Part shown: piece by piece, positions 17,039 through 24,651 of the stretch
Numbering within the stretch: the stretch's first letter is position 1
How the letters are laid out: every line of letters starts with the position of its first letter
Assembly (NCBI RefSeq): GCF_004137355.1
Contig: NZ_SDVB01000101.1
Span: 80,965-144,964 of the forward strand
Direction of reading: 5' to 3'
Origin: Ciceribacter ferrooxidans
Lineage (GTDB): Bacteria > Pseudomonadota > Alphaproteobacteria > Rhizobiales > Rhizobiaceae
DNA: 64,000 nucleotides
Notes under the pieces: model-generated
What the model saw: the letters and a program-made list of their open reading frames with translations, nothing else
Database searches by the model: none
What the model was told of the DNA's origin: nothing
Made by a program: the position numbers and the translations under genes

Positions 17039-18103
17039 TCAGGTCGGCGAGACCGCCGGACGCGGCCGGTCGACCAGCCAGTCGGTCGCGACGGCACCGA
17101 CCCACATGGAAAACAGGGCGAGCCACGCGGTCGCGGCAAAGATCGACGTACCGGTGACGCCGGCGCCGATCGCGCAACCACCGGCGAGCATCGCCCCGAA
17201 GCCCATCAGCACGCCGCCGCTCAGCGAACGGCGCATCTGGCTTTCCCCGTCGAAACCCTGGAACTTCAACTCGCGCGAGATCGCCGCCGCGAGGAAGGCG
17301 CCGCCGAAGGCACCCGGCACCAGCCCGATGTCGAAATCGAGTACCGGATCGCTCGTCAGGAAGAACATCAGGGTTGAAGCAGACGGGCCGGAGAACGTGA
17401 TGGAAGTCACGTTGACAGGATCGAACGCCGCCGTCGAAAGCGACCAGGTCAGTACCCAGCCGACCGCGACTGAAAATCCTACTCCGGATGCGAAGAAGAG
17501 GATCTTCCAGCCGATCCTTTCCCTAAGGGAAAGATAGAGCGCCAGCGCCGCGGTCGCGAAGCCCAGCAATGGGCCGACCCAGGCCGGCAGATGAAGAAGC
17601 GCAAGCAGGTTGACATTCTGACCTGCCGGTGTCGTCCAGAGCGCCGCCAGCCATTGGCGGAGCGGGGCCAGCCACCCGCGAAGTGACATCTGCGCAGTGA
17701 CGGCAAAGACAAGCCCGGCGACGACCGAGCGCAGGTTCCCGGTGGCCGCGAGCACCAGGAGGCGCCCCGAACAGCCCCGCGCCATCACCATGCCTGCCCC
17801 GAACATCAGACCACCGATCACCGCTCCCGACCAGGAGCCGGTAATCGCCATCACCCGTGCATCGGCCGGGCGAAACAGGCCGGATTGCTCGGCCAGCCAG
17901 ACCCAGATCAATGCAGTGGAGAAGGTGAGCAGCCAGACGGCAAGTCTGCGGCCGAGGCGACCGCGCGAAAACTCCACCGTCGCGGCCCTGAGACAGAAGG
18001 CGGACTTCTGTGCCGAAAAGCCGAAAACGCCGCCTGTCACGAGCCCGAAAAGGGCAGCCAGTTGCGACTCGTCGAATTGGTCGAGCAGCGATGTCAAATC
18101 CAT
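17039..18103 (-). CDS. second YeeE/YedE-family sulfur transporter
   Basis: Inner-membrane protein of 354 residues with the YeeE/YedE repeats: FSAQKSAFCLRAATVEFSRG near residue 35, MARGCSGRLLVLAATGN near 108, and AGGCAIGAGVTGTSIFAAT near 315. It differs considerably from the soxT product at the left end of the cluster, so the two are distinct paralogues rather than a recent duplication. It is convergent with soxH. A plausible role is import or export of sulfite, thiosulfate or sulfane sulfur linked to Sox activity; the substrate cannot be told from sequence alone. No regulatory site was recognised upstream. Confidence 0.85.
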   Translation of the reverse strand: MDLTSLLDQFDESQLAALFGLVTGGVFGFSAQKSAFCLRAATVEFSRGRLGRRLAVWLLTFSTALIWVWLAEQSGLFRPADARVMAITGSWSGAVIGGLMFGAGMVMARGCSGRLLVLAATGNLRSVVAGLVFAVTAQMSLRGWLAPLRQWLAALWTTPAGQNVNLLALLHLPAWVGPLLGFATAALALYLSLRERIGWKILFFASGVGFSVAVGWVLTWSLSTAAFDPVNVTSITFSGPSASTLMFFLTSDPVLDFDIGLVPGAFGGAFLAAAISRELKFQGFDGESQMRRSLSGGVLMGFGAMLAGGCAIGAGVTGTSIFAATAWLALFSMWVGAVATDWLVDRPRPAVSPT

Positions 18104-18188
18104 TCAGCGCCCCTCGATATCCCTGCCGCTGCCTGCGAATTGCGTGATCATACCTTCTATTGCATCCCGGCACATCTCTCCTATTGAT

Positions 18189-18207
18189 CTGCGGCGGTGA
18201 GCCGCAG
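18189..18207 (-). terminator. stem-loop downstream of the FAD oxidoreductase relic
   Basis: Arms CTGCGGC (18189-18195) and GCCGCAG (18201-18207) with a five-base loop. It may stop leftward transcription from the oxidoreductase/phosphotransferase operon before it reaches the permease promoter. There is only a partial T-run on the minus strand (atcaatag). Confidence 0.4.
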
Positions 18208-18214
18208 CATGCTA

Positions 18215-18358
18215 CTAGCAGCCGTGGGTGAGCATAGCCCCCTCGACCAGCAGCACGTCCTGGGCTCCGTCGCGGGTGAGATGGTAGGCGACCGAAGTGC
18301 CGATCGCACCCCCGCCGATGATGAGAATGTGGACGTAACGGTCCGCGTGGAACGGCAT
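18215..18358 (-). pseudogene. N-terminal relic of a second dimethylglycine/sarcosine dehydrogenase-like FAD protein
   Basis: A 47-codon frame reads MPFHADRYVHILIIGGG, then AIGTSVAYHLTRDG, then AQDVLLVEGAMLTHGC and a stop. This is a Rossmann FAD-binding N-terminus closely matching the start of the intact oxidoreductase just upstream (IVVIGGGIIGCSTAYHLARD). The family would continue with the FAD-linking GSTWHAAG segment; here it stops first and no downstream frame continues it. It lies ten bases after the stop of the intact gene. The simplest reading is a decayed duplicate; a functional micropeptide is unlikely. Confidence 0.72.
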
Positions 18359-18367
18359 GGCGGCACT

Positions 18368-20809
18368 TCAAGCTTTGATTTTGTCCATGGACGGGTCGTA
18401 AAGCGGCCCGAAGTGAAGGGTCGCCGGAGTCTTTTCCGCCGCGACGACGAGCTCGTAAGCGCCGTTCTTCAGATAGTCGTCGCTGACGCCGTCGGCGTTG
18501 CGGACATAGCCGTAGCCGATGTTCTTTCCGATCGTGTAGCCGTAGCCGCCGCTGGTGAGGTAACCGACCGGTTCGCCGTTTCTCAAGATCGTCTCGCGAC
18601 CGGCCAGAACGACGCTCGGATCATCGACGGTAAAGCCCATCAGCCGCTTCTTCAGCGGTTTGCCGGCGAAACCTTCGAGCGCGCGTCGGCCGAGGAAATC
18701 GGTGTTCTTGCGCAGCTTCACCGCCCAGCCGAGACCGGCCTCGAAGGGCGTGTCGTTCGGCGTGATGTCGGAGCTCCATGCGCGGTACCCCTTTTCCAGC
18801 CGCAGCGATTCCAGCGCCCGGTAGCCGATCGGGCGAATGTCGTGCGGCCTGCCGGCGTCCATGAGTACGTCGAAAACGGCGCCGAGTGCCGCGATCGGAA
18901 TATGCAACTCCCAACCGAGTTCGCCGACATAGGTGACGCGAAGCGCCCTGACGGTTGCGCCGGCGATTGCGATTTCCCGGACATGGCCGAAGGGGAAGGC
19001 TTCGTTCGACACATCGGCAGACGTCACGGCGGCGAGCACGTCGCGCGCCTTCGGCCCCATCAGCGAGAGCGTGCCCCATTCCTCGGTGATATCGGCGAGC
19101 GTGCAGTCGAGGCCATCGGGGATATGGTCCGCAATCCAGCCGAAGTCATGGGTGCGGAAGCCGGTGCCGGTGACGATGTAGAATTTCTCGTCGGCAATGC
19201 GGGCAACGGTCAGATCCGCCTCGATGCCGCCGCGGGTATTGAGAAGCTGGGTATAGGTGAGCCGGCCGACCGGCTTTGCGACATCGTTGGCGCAGATCCA
19301 GTCGAGAGCCTTGAGCGCGTCCGGACCGGAAAGCTCGTATTTCGAGAAGGAAGACTGGTCGAACACACCGACCGCCTCGCGCACATGCCGGTGCTCGTCG
19401 CCGACCGGCTCGAACCAGTTCTGGCGACCCATCGAGTAGACATCCTTCGGCTCCATGCCGGCCGGTGCGAACCAGTTGGGACGCTCCCAGCCGAGCTTGG
19501 AGCCGAACACGGCACCGTGCGTCTTCAGGCGTTCGTAGAGCGGCGAGACGAGAAGCGGGCGACCGCTTTCATACTCCTCATGCGGGAAGGCGATGGTGTA
19601 GTGCTTGCCATAGGCCTCCAGCGTCCGATCGCAGACCCATTGCCGGTCGCGATGCATGCCGGCGAAGCGACGGATATCGACGACCCAGAGATCGAGTGGC
19701 GCCTCGCCGTCGATCACCCATTGGGCGAGCACCCAGCCGGCGCCGCCGCCGGAGGCTATCCCGAAGGCATTGAAGCCGGCGCCGACGAACATGTTCTTGC
19801 ACTCCGGCGCGACCCCGAGGACGAAATTGCCGTCGGGCGTGAAGCTCTCCGGACCGTTGATCATCTGCTTGACGCCTACATTCTCCAGCGCCGGAACGCG
19901 TTCCATCGCCTGCATCATGTGCTGCTCGAAATGGTCGAAGTCGTCGTCGAACAGACGGAAGGCCCAGTCGTTCGGCAGGTCGCCGGTGAGCCAGGGCTGC
20001 GGGTTGGGTTCGTAGCCGCCCATGACGAGGCCGCCGACCTCCTCCTTGAAATAGGTGCGGCGGTCGGGATCGCGGATCGTCGGCGCGTCCGTCGCGAGGC
20101 CCGCAATCTTCTCGGTGATGATGTACTGATGCTTGACGGCCTGCAGCGGCACGTTGATGCCCGCCATGTCGCCCACCTGCCGTGCCCACTGGCCGGCGCA
20201 GTTGACGACCTTCTCGCAGGCGACGTCTCCCTCGGTCGTCTTCACCGCGACGATGCGGCCATCCTTCATCTCGAAGCCGGTGACGCGCACGTTCTCGACG
20301 ATCTTCGCCCCGTGCATGCGCGCGCCCTTCGCAAGCGACTGGGTGATGTCGGAAGGGCTCGCTTGCCCGTCCGTCGGCAACCAGCTTGCGCCGACAAGAT
20401 CGTCGACCTTCATCAGCGGCCACATGTTCTTCACCTCTTCCGGCGAGACGAGGTGCATGTCCATGCCGAAACTGCCGGCGGTGGTGGCCAGACGCTTGAA
20501 CTCCGTCCAGCGATCCTGGTTGGTGGCGAGGCGCAGGCAGCCCGTCATCTTCCAGCCGGTGGCAAGGCCGGTCTCCGCTTCCAGCCCCTTGTAGAGGTCG
20601 ACGGAATATTTCAGCACCCGCGTGATCGAGGCCGAGGATCGAAGCTGCCCGACGAGCCCGGCGGCATGCCAGGTGGAGCCGGAGGTGAGCGTCCCCTGCT
20701 CCAGCAACAGCACGTCGGCCTTGTGGTCCCTCGCCAGATGGTAGGCGGTCGAGCAGCCGATGATGCCGCCGCCGATGACGACGATCTGTGCATGCGATGG
20801 CAGGGTCAT
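18368..20809 (-). CDS. FAD-dependent oxidoreductase with GCV_T domains (dimethylglycine/sarcosine dehydrogenase family)
   Basis: Protein of 813 residues that probably oxidatively demethylates a methylated amine such as dimethylglycine or sarcosine, passing the formaldehyde unit to tetrahydrofolate. The N-terminal DAO domain has IVVIGGGIIGCSTAYHLARD and SGSTWHAAGLVGQLR, whose His is the site of covalent FAD attachment in relatives. The FAO_M region follows near residue 400, then the GCV_T and GCV_T_C folate-binding domains (PIGYRALESLRLEKGYRAW, VGYLTSGGYGYTIGKNIGYG). It begins inside the stop of the phosphotransferase gene (ATGA), so the two are translationally coupled. The exact amine is not determinable here. 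Confidence 0.88.
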   Translation of the reverse strand: MTLPSHAQIVVIGGGIIGCSTAYHLARDHKADVLLLEQGTLTSGSTWHAAGLVGQLRSSASITRVLKYSVDLYKGLEAETGLATGWKMTGCLRLATNQDRWTEFKRLATTAGSFGMDMHLVSPEEVKNMWPLMKVDDLVGASWLPTDGQASPSDITQSLAKGARMHGAKIVENVRVTGFEMKDGRIVAVKTTEGDVACEKVVNCAGQWARQVGDMAGINVPLQAVKHQYIITEKIAGLATDAPTIRDPDRRTYFKEEVGGLVMGGYEPNPQPWLTGDLPNDWAFRLFDDDFDHFEQHMMQAMERVPALENVGVKQMINGPESFTPDGNFVLGVAPECKNMFVGAGFNAFGIASGGGAGWVLAQWVIDGEAPLDLWVVDIRRFAGMHRDRQWVCDRTLEAYGKHYTIAFPHEEYESGRPLLVSPLYERLKTHGAVFGSKLGWERPNWFAPAGMEPKDVYSMGRQNWFEPVGDEHRHVREAVGVFDQSSFSKYELSGPDALKALDWICANDVAKPVGRLTYTQLLNTRGGIEADLTVARIADEKFYIVTGTGFRTHDFGWIADHIPDGLDCTLADITEEWGTLSLMGPKARDVLAAVTSADVSNEAFPFGHVREIAIAGATVRALRVTYVGELGWELHIPIAALGAVFDVLMDAGRPHDIRPIGYRALESLRLEKGYRAWSSDITPNDTPFEAGLGWAVKLRKNTDFLGRRALEGFAGKPLKKRLMGFTVDDPSVVLAGRETILRNGEPVGYLTSGGYGYTIGKNIGYGYVRNADGVSDDYLKNGAYELVVAAEKTPATLHFGPLYDPSMDKIKA

Positions 20810-21702
20810 GACGCGTGTTTCCCGTAGACTGAGTGATAGTGATCGAGCGCCTCTCGAAGGCGCATGAGGTTGTCGGCCGTGTAGCCGACATAGTCGGCGC
20901 CCGGCGCATCGAGGTAGAGTTCGGAAACCATGCTCCACATCGCTTCGCGCAGCAGCGAGGCGCATTGCATGGCCGCGAGCGAACGGCGGATTTCCGCCGA
21001 CGGCTCGCCGCCGAAATAGGCCTGGAGAAATTCGTCCGATTGTCCCGGCGTCATCCCCGCATTCGAGGTCGCGCCGGCGAGATCGAACATGGCGGTGGAG
21101 AAGCCGGCATATTCGTAGTCGATCAGCCAGAGACGCTCGCCATCGTCGAGGATGTTCGACGGCAGGAGGTCGTTGTGGCCAAAGACGATCGGCAGCGGCG
21201 CCTGCACGGTTTCCAGGTCATCGGCGAGCACGAGATAGCGTGCCAGTTCCGGGATCATCCGGCTGCCGCCGGCCCGGAGCGTGCGGGCATAGTCGCGGAT
21301 GACGTGAAAGGGCCAGAACATGAAGCCGGCGCCCGAGACGTGCCGCGGCATTTCCTCGTGGAACCGGCGCAAAAGCCGGGCGACGCATTGCCGTTCGGCT
21401 GTGACATCAGCAGCAGAAAAGGTCTTCGCACCGAGGAAGGCCGACACCATAACGCCGGGTTGGGCATATTCAACCTTGGGCGCAAAGCCCGCCTCATAGG
21501 CGGCCCGGGCGGTCATGACCTCGCGCTCGCGATAGACGTGATGAAAGGGATAGTCGGTGCCGAAGCGGACGACGTGGCGGCCGCTTGCGTCCCTGACGAG
21601 GAAACTCTCATTGCTCAGGCCTCCCTTCAGCGGCTCGATCTCGATTGCGCCGTTCCAGCACGGCAGACCGGCAATACGGTCTTCAGTCCTGCTTTGCGTC
21701 AT
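20806..21702 (-). CDS. choline/ethanolamine kinase-like phosphotransferase
   Basis: Aminoglycoside phosphotransferase/choline kinase fold, 298 residues. The catalytic loop VFGHNDLLPSNIL carries the HxDxxxxN signature and LIDYEYAGFSTAMFDLA the metal-binding DxE. The N-terminal nucleotide-binding lobe has GGLSNESFLVRD. The substrate is probably a small amino alcohol. The ATG has GGAGG eight bases upstream; an in-frame earlier ATG adds 14 residues without a ribosome-binding site. It is the first gene of a two-gene operon with the demethylating oxidoreductase and is divergent from the DeoR regulator. The pairing suggests catabolism of a choline-derived or phospho-amine compound (inference). Confidence 0.85.
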   Translation of the reverse strand: MTQSRTEDRIAGLPCWNGAIEIEPLKGGLSNESFLVRDASGRHVVRFGTDYPFHHVYREREVMTARAAYEAGFAPKVEYAQPGVMVSAFLGAKTFSAADVTAERQCVARLLRRFHEEMPRHVSGAGFMFWPFHVIRDYARTLRAGGSRMIPELARYLVLADDLETVQAPLPIVFGHNDLLPSNILDDGERLWLIDYEYAGFSTAMFDLAGATSNAGMTPGQSDEFLQAYFGGEPSAEIRRSLAAMQCASLLREAMWSMVSELYLDAPGADYVGYTADNLMRLREALDHYHSVYGKHAS

Positions 21703-22051
21703 CGGGCAGCCTCCAGAGCGTCGAAGAAGCGGAGATCGATCCACTTCACGACATCGTTCCAGAAGCCGTCGTTCGAGAGCACCAGCCGTTCAGGCGCGCA
21801 AGATTATGCATTCGAGTTCTCCCGGTAGAGCCCGTTGAAAGTGTGATGAACTGGCAAGGCACCCGACCGTCGTTCCCCGTACTTTTCGTATCTCGAGACG
21901 GGAGTGCCTGGCAGCAATCTGATGTCAGACAAGATCGCGTGTCAACGCCGACTTGTGGCTTTTTGTGCTTTTATGACCGTTTTTGTGGCTAGCGATTGTC
22001 GCCGCGGCGCGACTGCGCTATGACGACGATACCAAAAGACGGGTTGGGATC
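21703..22051. promoter_or_regulatory. divergent promoter region between phosphotransferase and DeoR genes
   Basis: 349 bases without a supported gene. Near its right end TTGTG recurs at 21953-21957, 21963-21967 and 21983-21987, spaced 10 and 20 bases, with the longer TTGTGGCT at 21953-21960 and 21983-21990 and TTTTTGTG at 21960-21967 and 21980-21987. Helically phased direct repeats of this sort are typical of DeoR-family operators. Binding by the adjacent DeoR protein is inferred. Confidence 0.5.
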
Positions 22052-22807
22052 ATGGCTCCTTCGAAAAGGCACAGGGACATTCTTCGGCTGCTCGAACGCG
22101 ATGGTACCGTCGCCGTCGCAGAGCTTGCGCGGAAGCTCAACGTGTCGCTGGAGACGATCCGCCGCGACATCAAGCCGCTCGCCGGCAACGGGAGTGTGAT
22201 CAAGCTGCACGGCGCCGTCAGCCTTCCCTCCGTCGTCGGCGAGGCCCCGTTCGAGAGGCGCATGCGCGAAAACAGCGGCGCGAAACGCGCGATCGCCGCG
22301 GCCGTCGCCGCGACCATTCGCGACGGCGACTCCATCATGATGGATACCGGCACGACGACGAGCTTTCTCGCACGCGAACTGCTCGGGCATCGCCGCCTGA
22401 CGGTCGTCACGAACTCCTCCGACATCGCCCGCACGCTCGCGACCGTCAACGACAACAAGGTCTACATGGCAGGCGGCGAACTTCGCAGCGACAACGGAGC
22501 CGCGTTCGGCACGACCGCAATCGAATTCGTCAGCCGCTTCACCGTCACCCACGCGGTGATCTCGACCGGGGCGGTCAATGCCGGGGGCATGATGGATTTC
22601 GACCTGGAGGAAGCCGAGTTCGCCCGCATGGTTCTGACGCGCGGCAGGCGCGCATTGGTGGTGACCGACCACAGCAAGTTCGGACGGGAGGGACTCGTCA
22701 GGGTGGGCGGCTTCGACGCGATCACGGAGCTTGCGACCGACAAGGCGCCGCCGCCGGACATCGCCGAAGCGCTTTCCGCGGCAGGTGCCGACCTGCTGCT
22801 GGCATGA
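22052..22807 (+). CDS. DeoR/GlpR-family transcriptional regulator
   Basis: Repressor of 251 residues. The N-terminal helix-turn-helix is clear (VAVAELARKLNVSLETIRRD), followed by the DeoR signature region KLHGAVSLPSV. The C-terminal DeoRC sensor domain contains MMDTGTTTSFLARELL and VVTNSSDIARTL, the phosphate-sugar-binding fold, and ends with ALVVTDHSKFGREGLVRV. The start is the ATG of MAPSKRHRDIL. It is divergent from the phosphotransferase/oxidoreductase operon and probably represses it in response to a phosphorylated intermediate, which fits the kinase-like first gene. Ligand unknown. Confidence 0.88.
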   Translation: MAPSKRHRDILRLLERDGTVAVAELARKLNVSLETIRRDIKPLAGNGSVIKLHGAVSLPSVVGEAPFERRMRENSGAKRAIAAAVAATIRDGDSIMMDTGTTTSFLARELLGHRRLTVVTNSSDIARTLATVNDNKVYMAGGELRSDNGAAFGTTAIEFVSRFTVTHAVISTGAVNAGGMMDFDLEEAEFARMVLTRGRRALVVTDHSKFGREGLVRVGGFDAITELATDKAPPPDIAEALSAAGADLLLA

Positions 22808-22938
22808 GCGGCGGGCGACCGAGACAAGCGAGAAACATGCGACCGATTCAGAGAGATCCTTGATCAAGGGCATCTGAAAGTTCTGGCACCCGCGATTATT
22901 CGCCCATAGTAATGGGTTGAATATAGGGGGGAAGTATA

Positions 22939-22967
22939 TTAATTGATCCATTGAAAGGGTCAATTAA
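22939..22967. promoter_or_regulatory. inverted-repeat operator overlapping the hipA start
   Basis: TTAATTGATCC (22939-22949) and GGGTCAATTAA (22957-22967) form arms matching at 10 of 11 positions around ATTGAAA. The right arm ends on the first base of the hipA ATG. This is the expected location and symmetry of a HipB autoregulatory operator. Confidence 0.65.
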
Positions 22968-24289
22968 TGCACCTAACGCTCCAAACCCATTTTAATGGTG
23001 AGTGGCATCACGCCTCCACGCTGGAACTCAAGGACGACGCGGTCGGCTTCCAGGGCGCGTCGATCGTCGATTACGATCTCGACTATTTCGTCACTGTGGC
23101 ATCGGCGGAGTTTGCGGCCGGAAAGACCGTCCGTGACCATCGCGCCTTGTCAATCCGTTATCCCGTTGATCTCGAAAATCGATATAGCCGCAGCTGGCCG
23201 CCCTTCCTCTTGGATCTTATGCCCCAGGGGCATGCAAGGCGAAAGCTTGCCGAGCACCTCGGCCTTGCTGAAGGCTCGCGCGCTTCCGATTTCCCGCTGC
23301 TTCTCCGATCGGCGACGGGCGGCATAGGCAATGTCCGGATCAAAGAAGCGGCCGAGGCCGAAACGGAACGGCTGCGCGGTGTTGAGCGACAAGGGGTTAC
23401 AGAGGCGGAAATCCTTGAGCGGTCTGATCGCTTTATGGAAGTGGCTGATCGCTTTGGAATGCTCGCCTCCGGCTCAAGCGGCCTGCAAGGCGAATGGCCG
23501 AAGGTCTCGATGACCCAGGCGAATGACGGGCTCTATTATCCCGACAGCTTCGTGACTGATGATGAGGCCGTGCGCCACGTCATTGTCAAGCTGGTACGCA
23601 GCAACGAGCCTGTGGACCGCCTGATCCTCGAAGGCGAAGCTCTCTATTCGCGAATCGCTCAAGAGATCGGACTGAATGTCAGCGAACCGTCGACCTTTGC
23701 CGAAGGCGTCCTGATCATTCCCCGTTTCGACCGGAAGAAGAAGGAAGGCGGCGGAACCATTCGGCTAGGCCAAGAAAGCCTTGTGTCCGCAATTGGCGTT
23801 GCCGATTTCGGCCATATCGGCACGCATGAGGCCTATATCGACGTTCTGCGTCAACATTCGGTCGACCCCTTCTCGGACATAGTCGAATACCTGAAACGGG
23901 ACGTCGCCAACCTGGCACTCGGCAATCCGGACAATCACGGCCGTAACTCGGCACTGAGCAAGCACCCGGACGGCACGATCCGACTGTCTCCACTCTTTGA
24001 TTTTGCGCCCATGCGCCTCGCAAAAGAAGGGATCGTTCGCTCCACTCGCTGGGCCATAATGCATGACGGTGGTCGCGATCATCTTCCTGATTGGAAGCGC
24101 ATTTGTGGTGAACTGATGCCTGATCCTGCTGAGCAGAAAGCTTTAGCGTCTGCGCTTCACGCATTCGCCGGACACCTTCGGCTTGCACCGGACATGGCGA
24201 AAGATATGGGTGCGTCTCCGGACATTCTGGAACGTGCAATGGGACGCTGCATGGAAATCACGGATAGTGTTCTGGCGGCGTGCCAGTGA
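22967..24289 (+). CDS. hipA: HipA-family serine/threonine kinase toxin
   Basis: Toxin kinase of 440 residues. In Escherichia coli HipA phosphorylates glutamyl-tRNA synthetase and induces persistence; other HipA proteins target other synthetases. Visible kinase features: the regulatory P-loop region ASGSSGLQGEWPK near residue 170, HVIVKL, EALYSRIAQEIGLNV, the catalytic loop ALGNPDNHGRNSAL near 320-330, and LSPLFDFAP near 344. The N-terminal subdomain-1 region is fused in the same chain. AAAGGG precedes the ATG, and the operator palindrome runs into the start codon. Flanking sequence is poorer in GC than its neighbours, which suits a mobile toxin-antitoxin module. hipB follows rather than precedes it. 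Confidence 0.9.
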   Translation: MHLTLQTHFNGEWHHASTLELKDDAVGFQGASIVDYDLDYFVTVASAEFAAGKTVRDHRALSIRYPVDLENRYSRSWPPFLLDLMPQGHARRKLAEHLGLAEGSRASDFPLLLRSATGGIGNVRIKEAAEAETERLRGVERQGVTEAEILERSDRFMEVADRFGMLASGSSGLQGEWPKVSMTQANDGLYYPDSFVTDDEAVRHVIVKLVRSNEPVDRLILEGEALYSRIAQEIGLNVSEPSTFAEGVLIIPRFDRKKKEGGGTIRLGQESLVSAIGVADFGHIGTHEAYIDVLRQHSVDPFSDIVEYLKRDVANLALGNPDNHGRNSALSKHPDGTIRLSPLFDFAPMRLAKEGIVRSTRWAIMHDGGRDHLPDWKRICGELMPDPAEQKALASALHAFAGHLRLAPDMAKDMGASPDILERAMGRCMEITDSVLAACQ

Positions 24290-24306
24290 TGCCGGAGGAC
24301 AGCTAA

Positions 24307-24585
24307 ATGGCTCGCTGGAAGAAACCCACGAAAGAAGAGATTCTCGAAAACCGGCAAACACTGGCGGAGCGTGCTCGAACCGGGAACCTGCGCTTGCCTG
24401 AAGCGGTCGCGGAAATCCGCAGAGGCTTCGGCATGACGCAAGAAGAATTCGCCAGGATGCTTGGTCTTACCAGACGTCAGATAGCCGAAATAGAGACGGG
24501 CGCTGCCAATCCGACGCTTGAGACACTGGTCAAGATTGGCCGCCTGTTCGGGTTTTCCATAGGGTTCGTCCCCAAGGGGAACTGA
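24307..24585 (+). CDS. hipB: HipB-like antitoxin, XRE-family DNA-binding protein
   Basis: Antitoxin of 92 residues. The helix-turn-helix lies at about residues 38-72 (GMTQEEFARMLGLTRRQIAE, then GAANPTLETLVKIGRLFG). The charged N-terminal 35 residues (KKPTKEEILENRQTLAERAR) are an extension not seen in E. coli HipB and may contact HipA. The ATG follows CGGAGGACAGC. It begins 17 bases after hipA, so the order is toxin first, the reverse of E. coli. It probably represses the pair through the palindrome at the hipA start. Confidence 0.88.
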   Translation: MARWKKPTKEEILENRQTLAERARTGNLRLPEAVAEIRRGFGMTQEEFARMLGLTRRQIAEIETGAANPTLETLVKIGRLFGFSIGFVPKGN

Positions 24586-24651
24586 CGGGAGCGGAGCCTT
24601 GGGCGCATTGACGCCAGTCTTCTTCTCTTTGGCTCTACTCCCCGATTCCAA

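Noticed and set aside
18197-20827. Long open frame (about 876 codons) on the plus strand
   Set aside because: Antisense to the FAD/GCV_T oxidoreductase, with shadow-type composition and no ribosome-binding site or motif.
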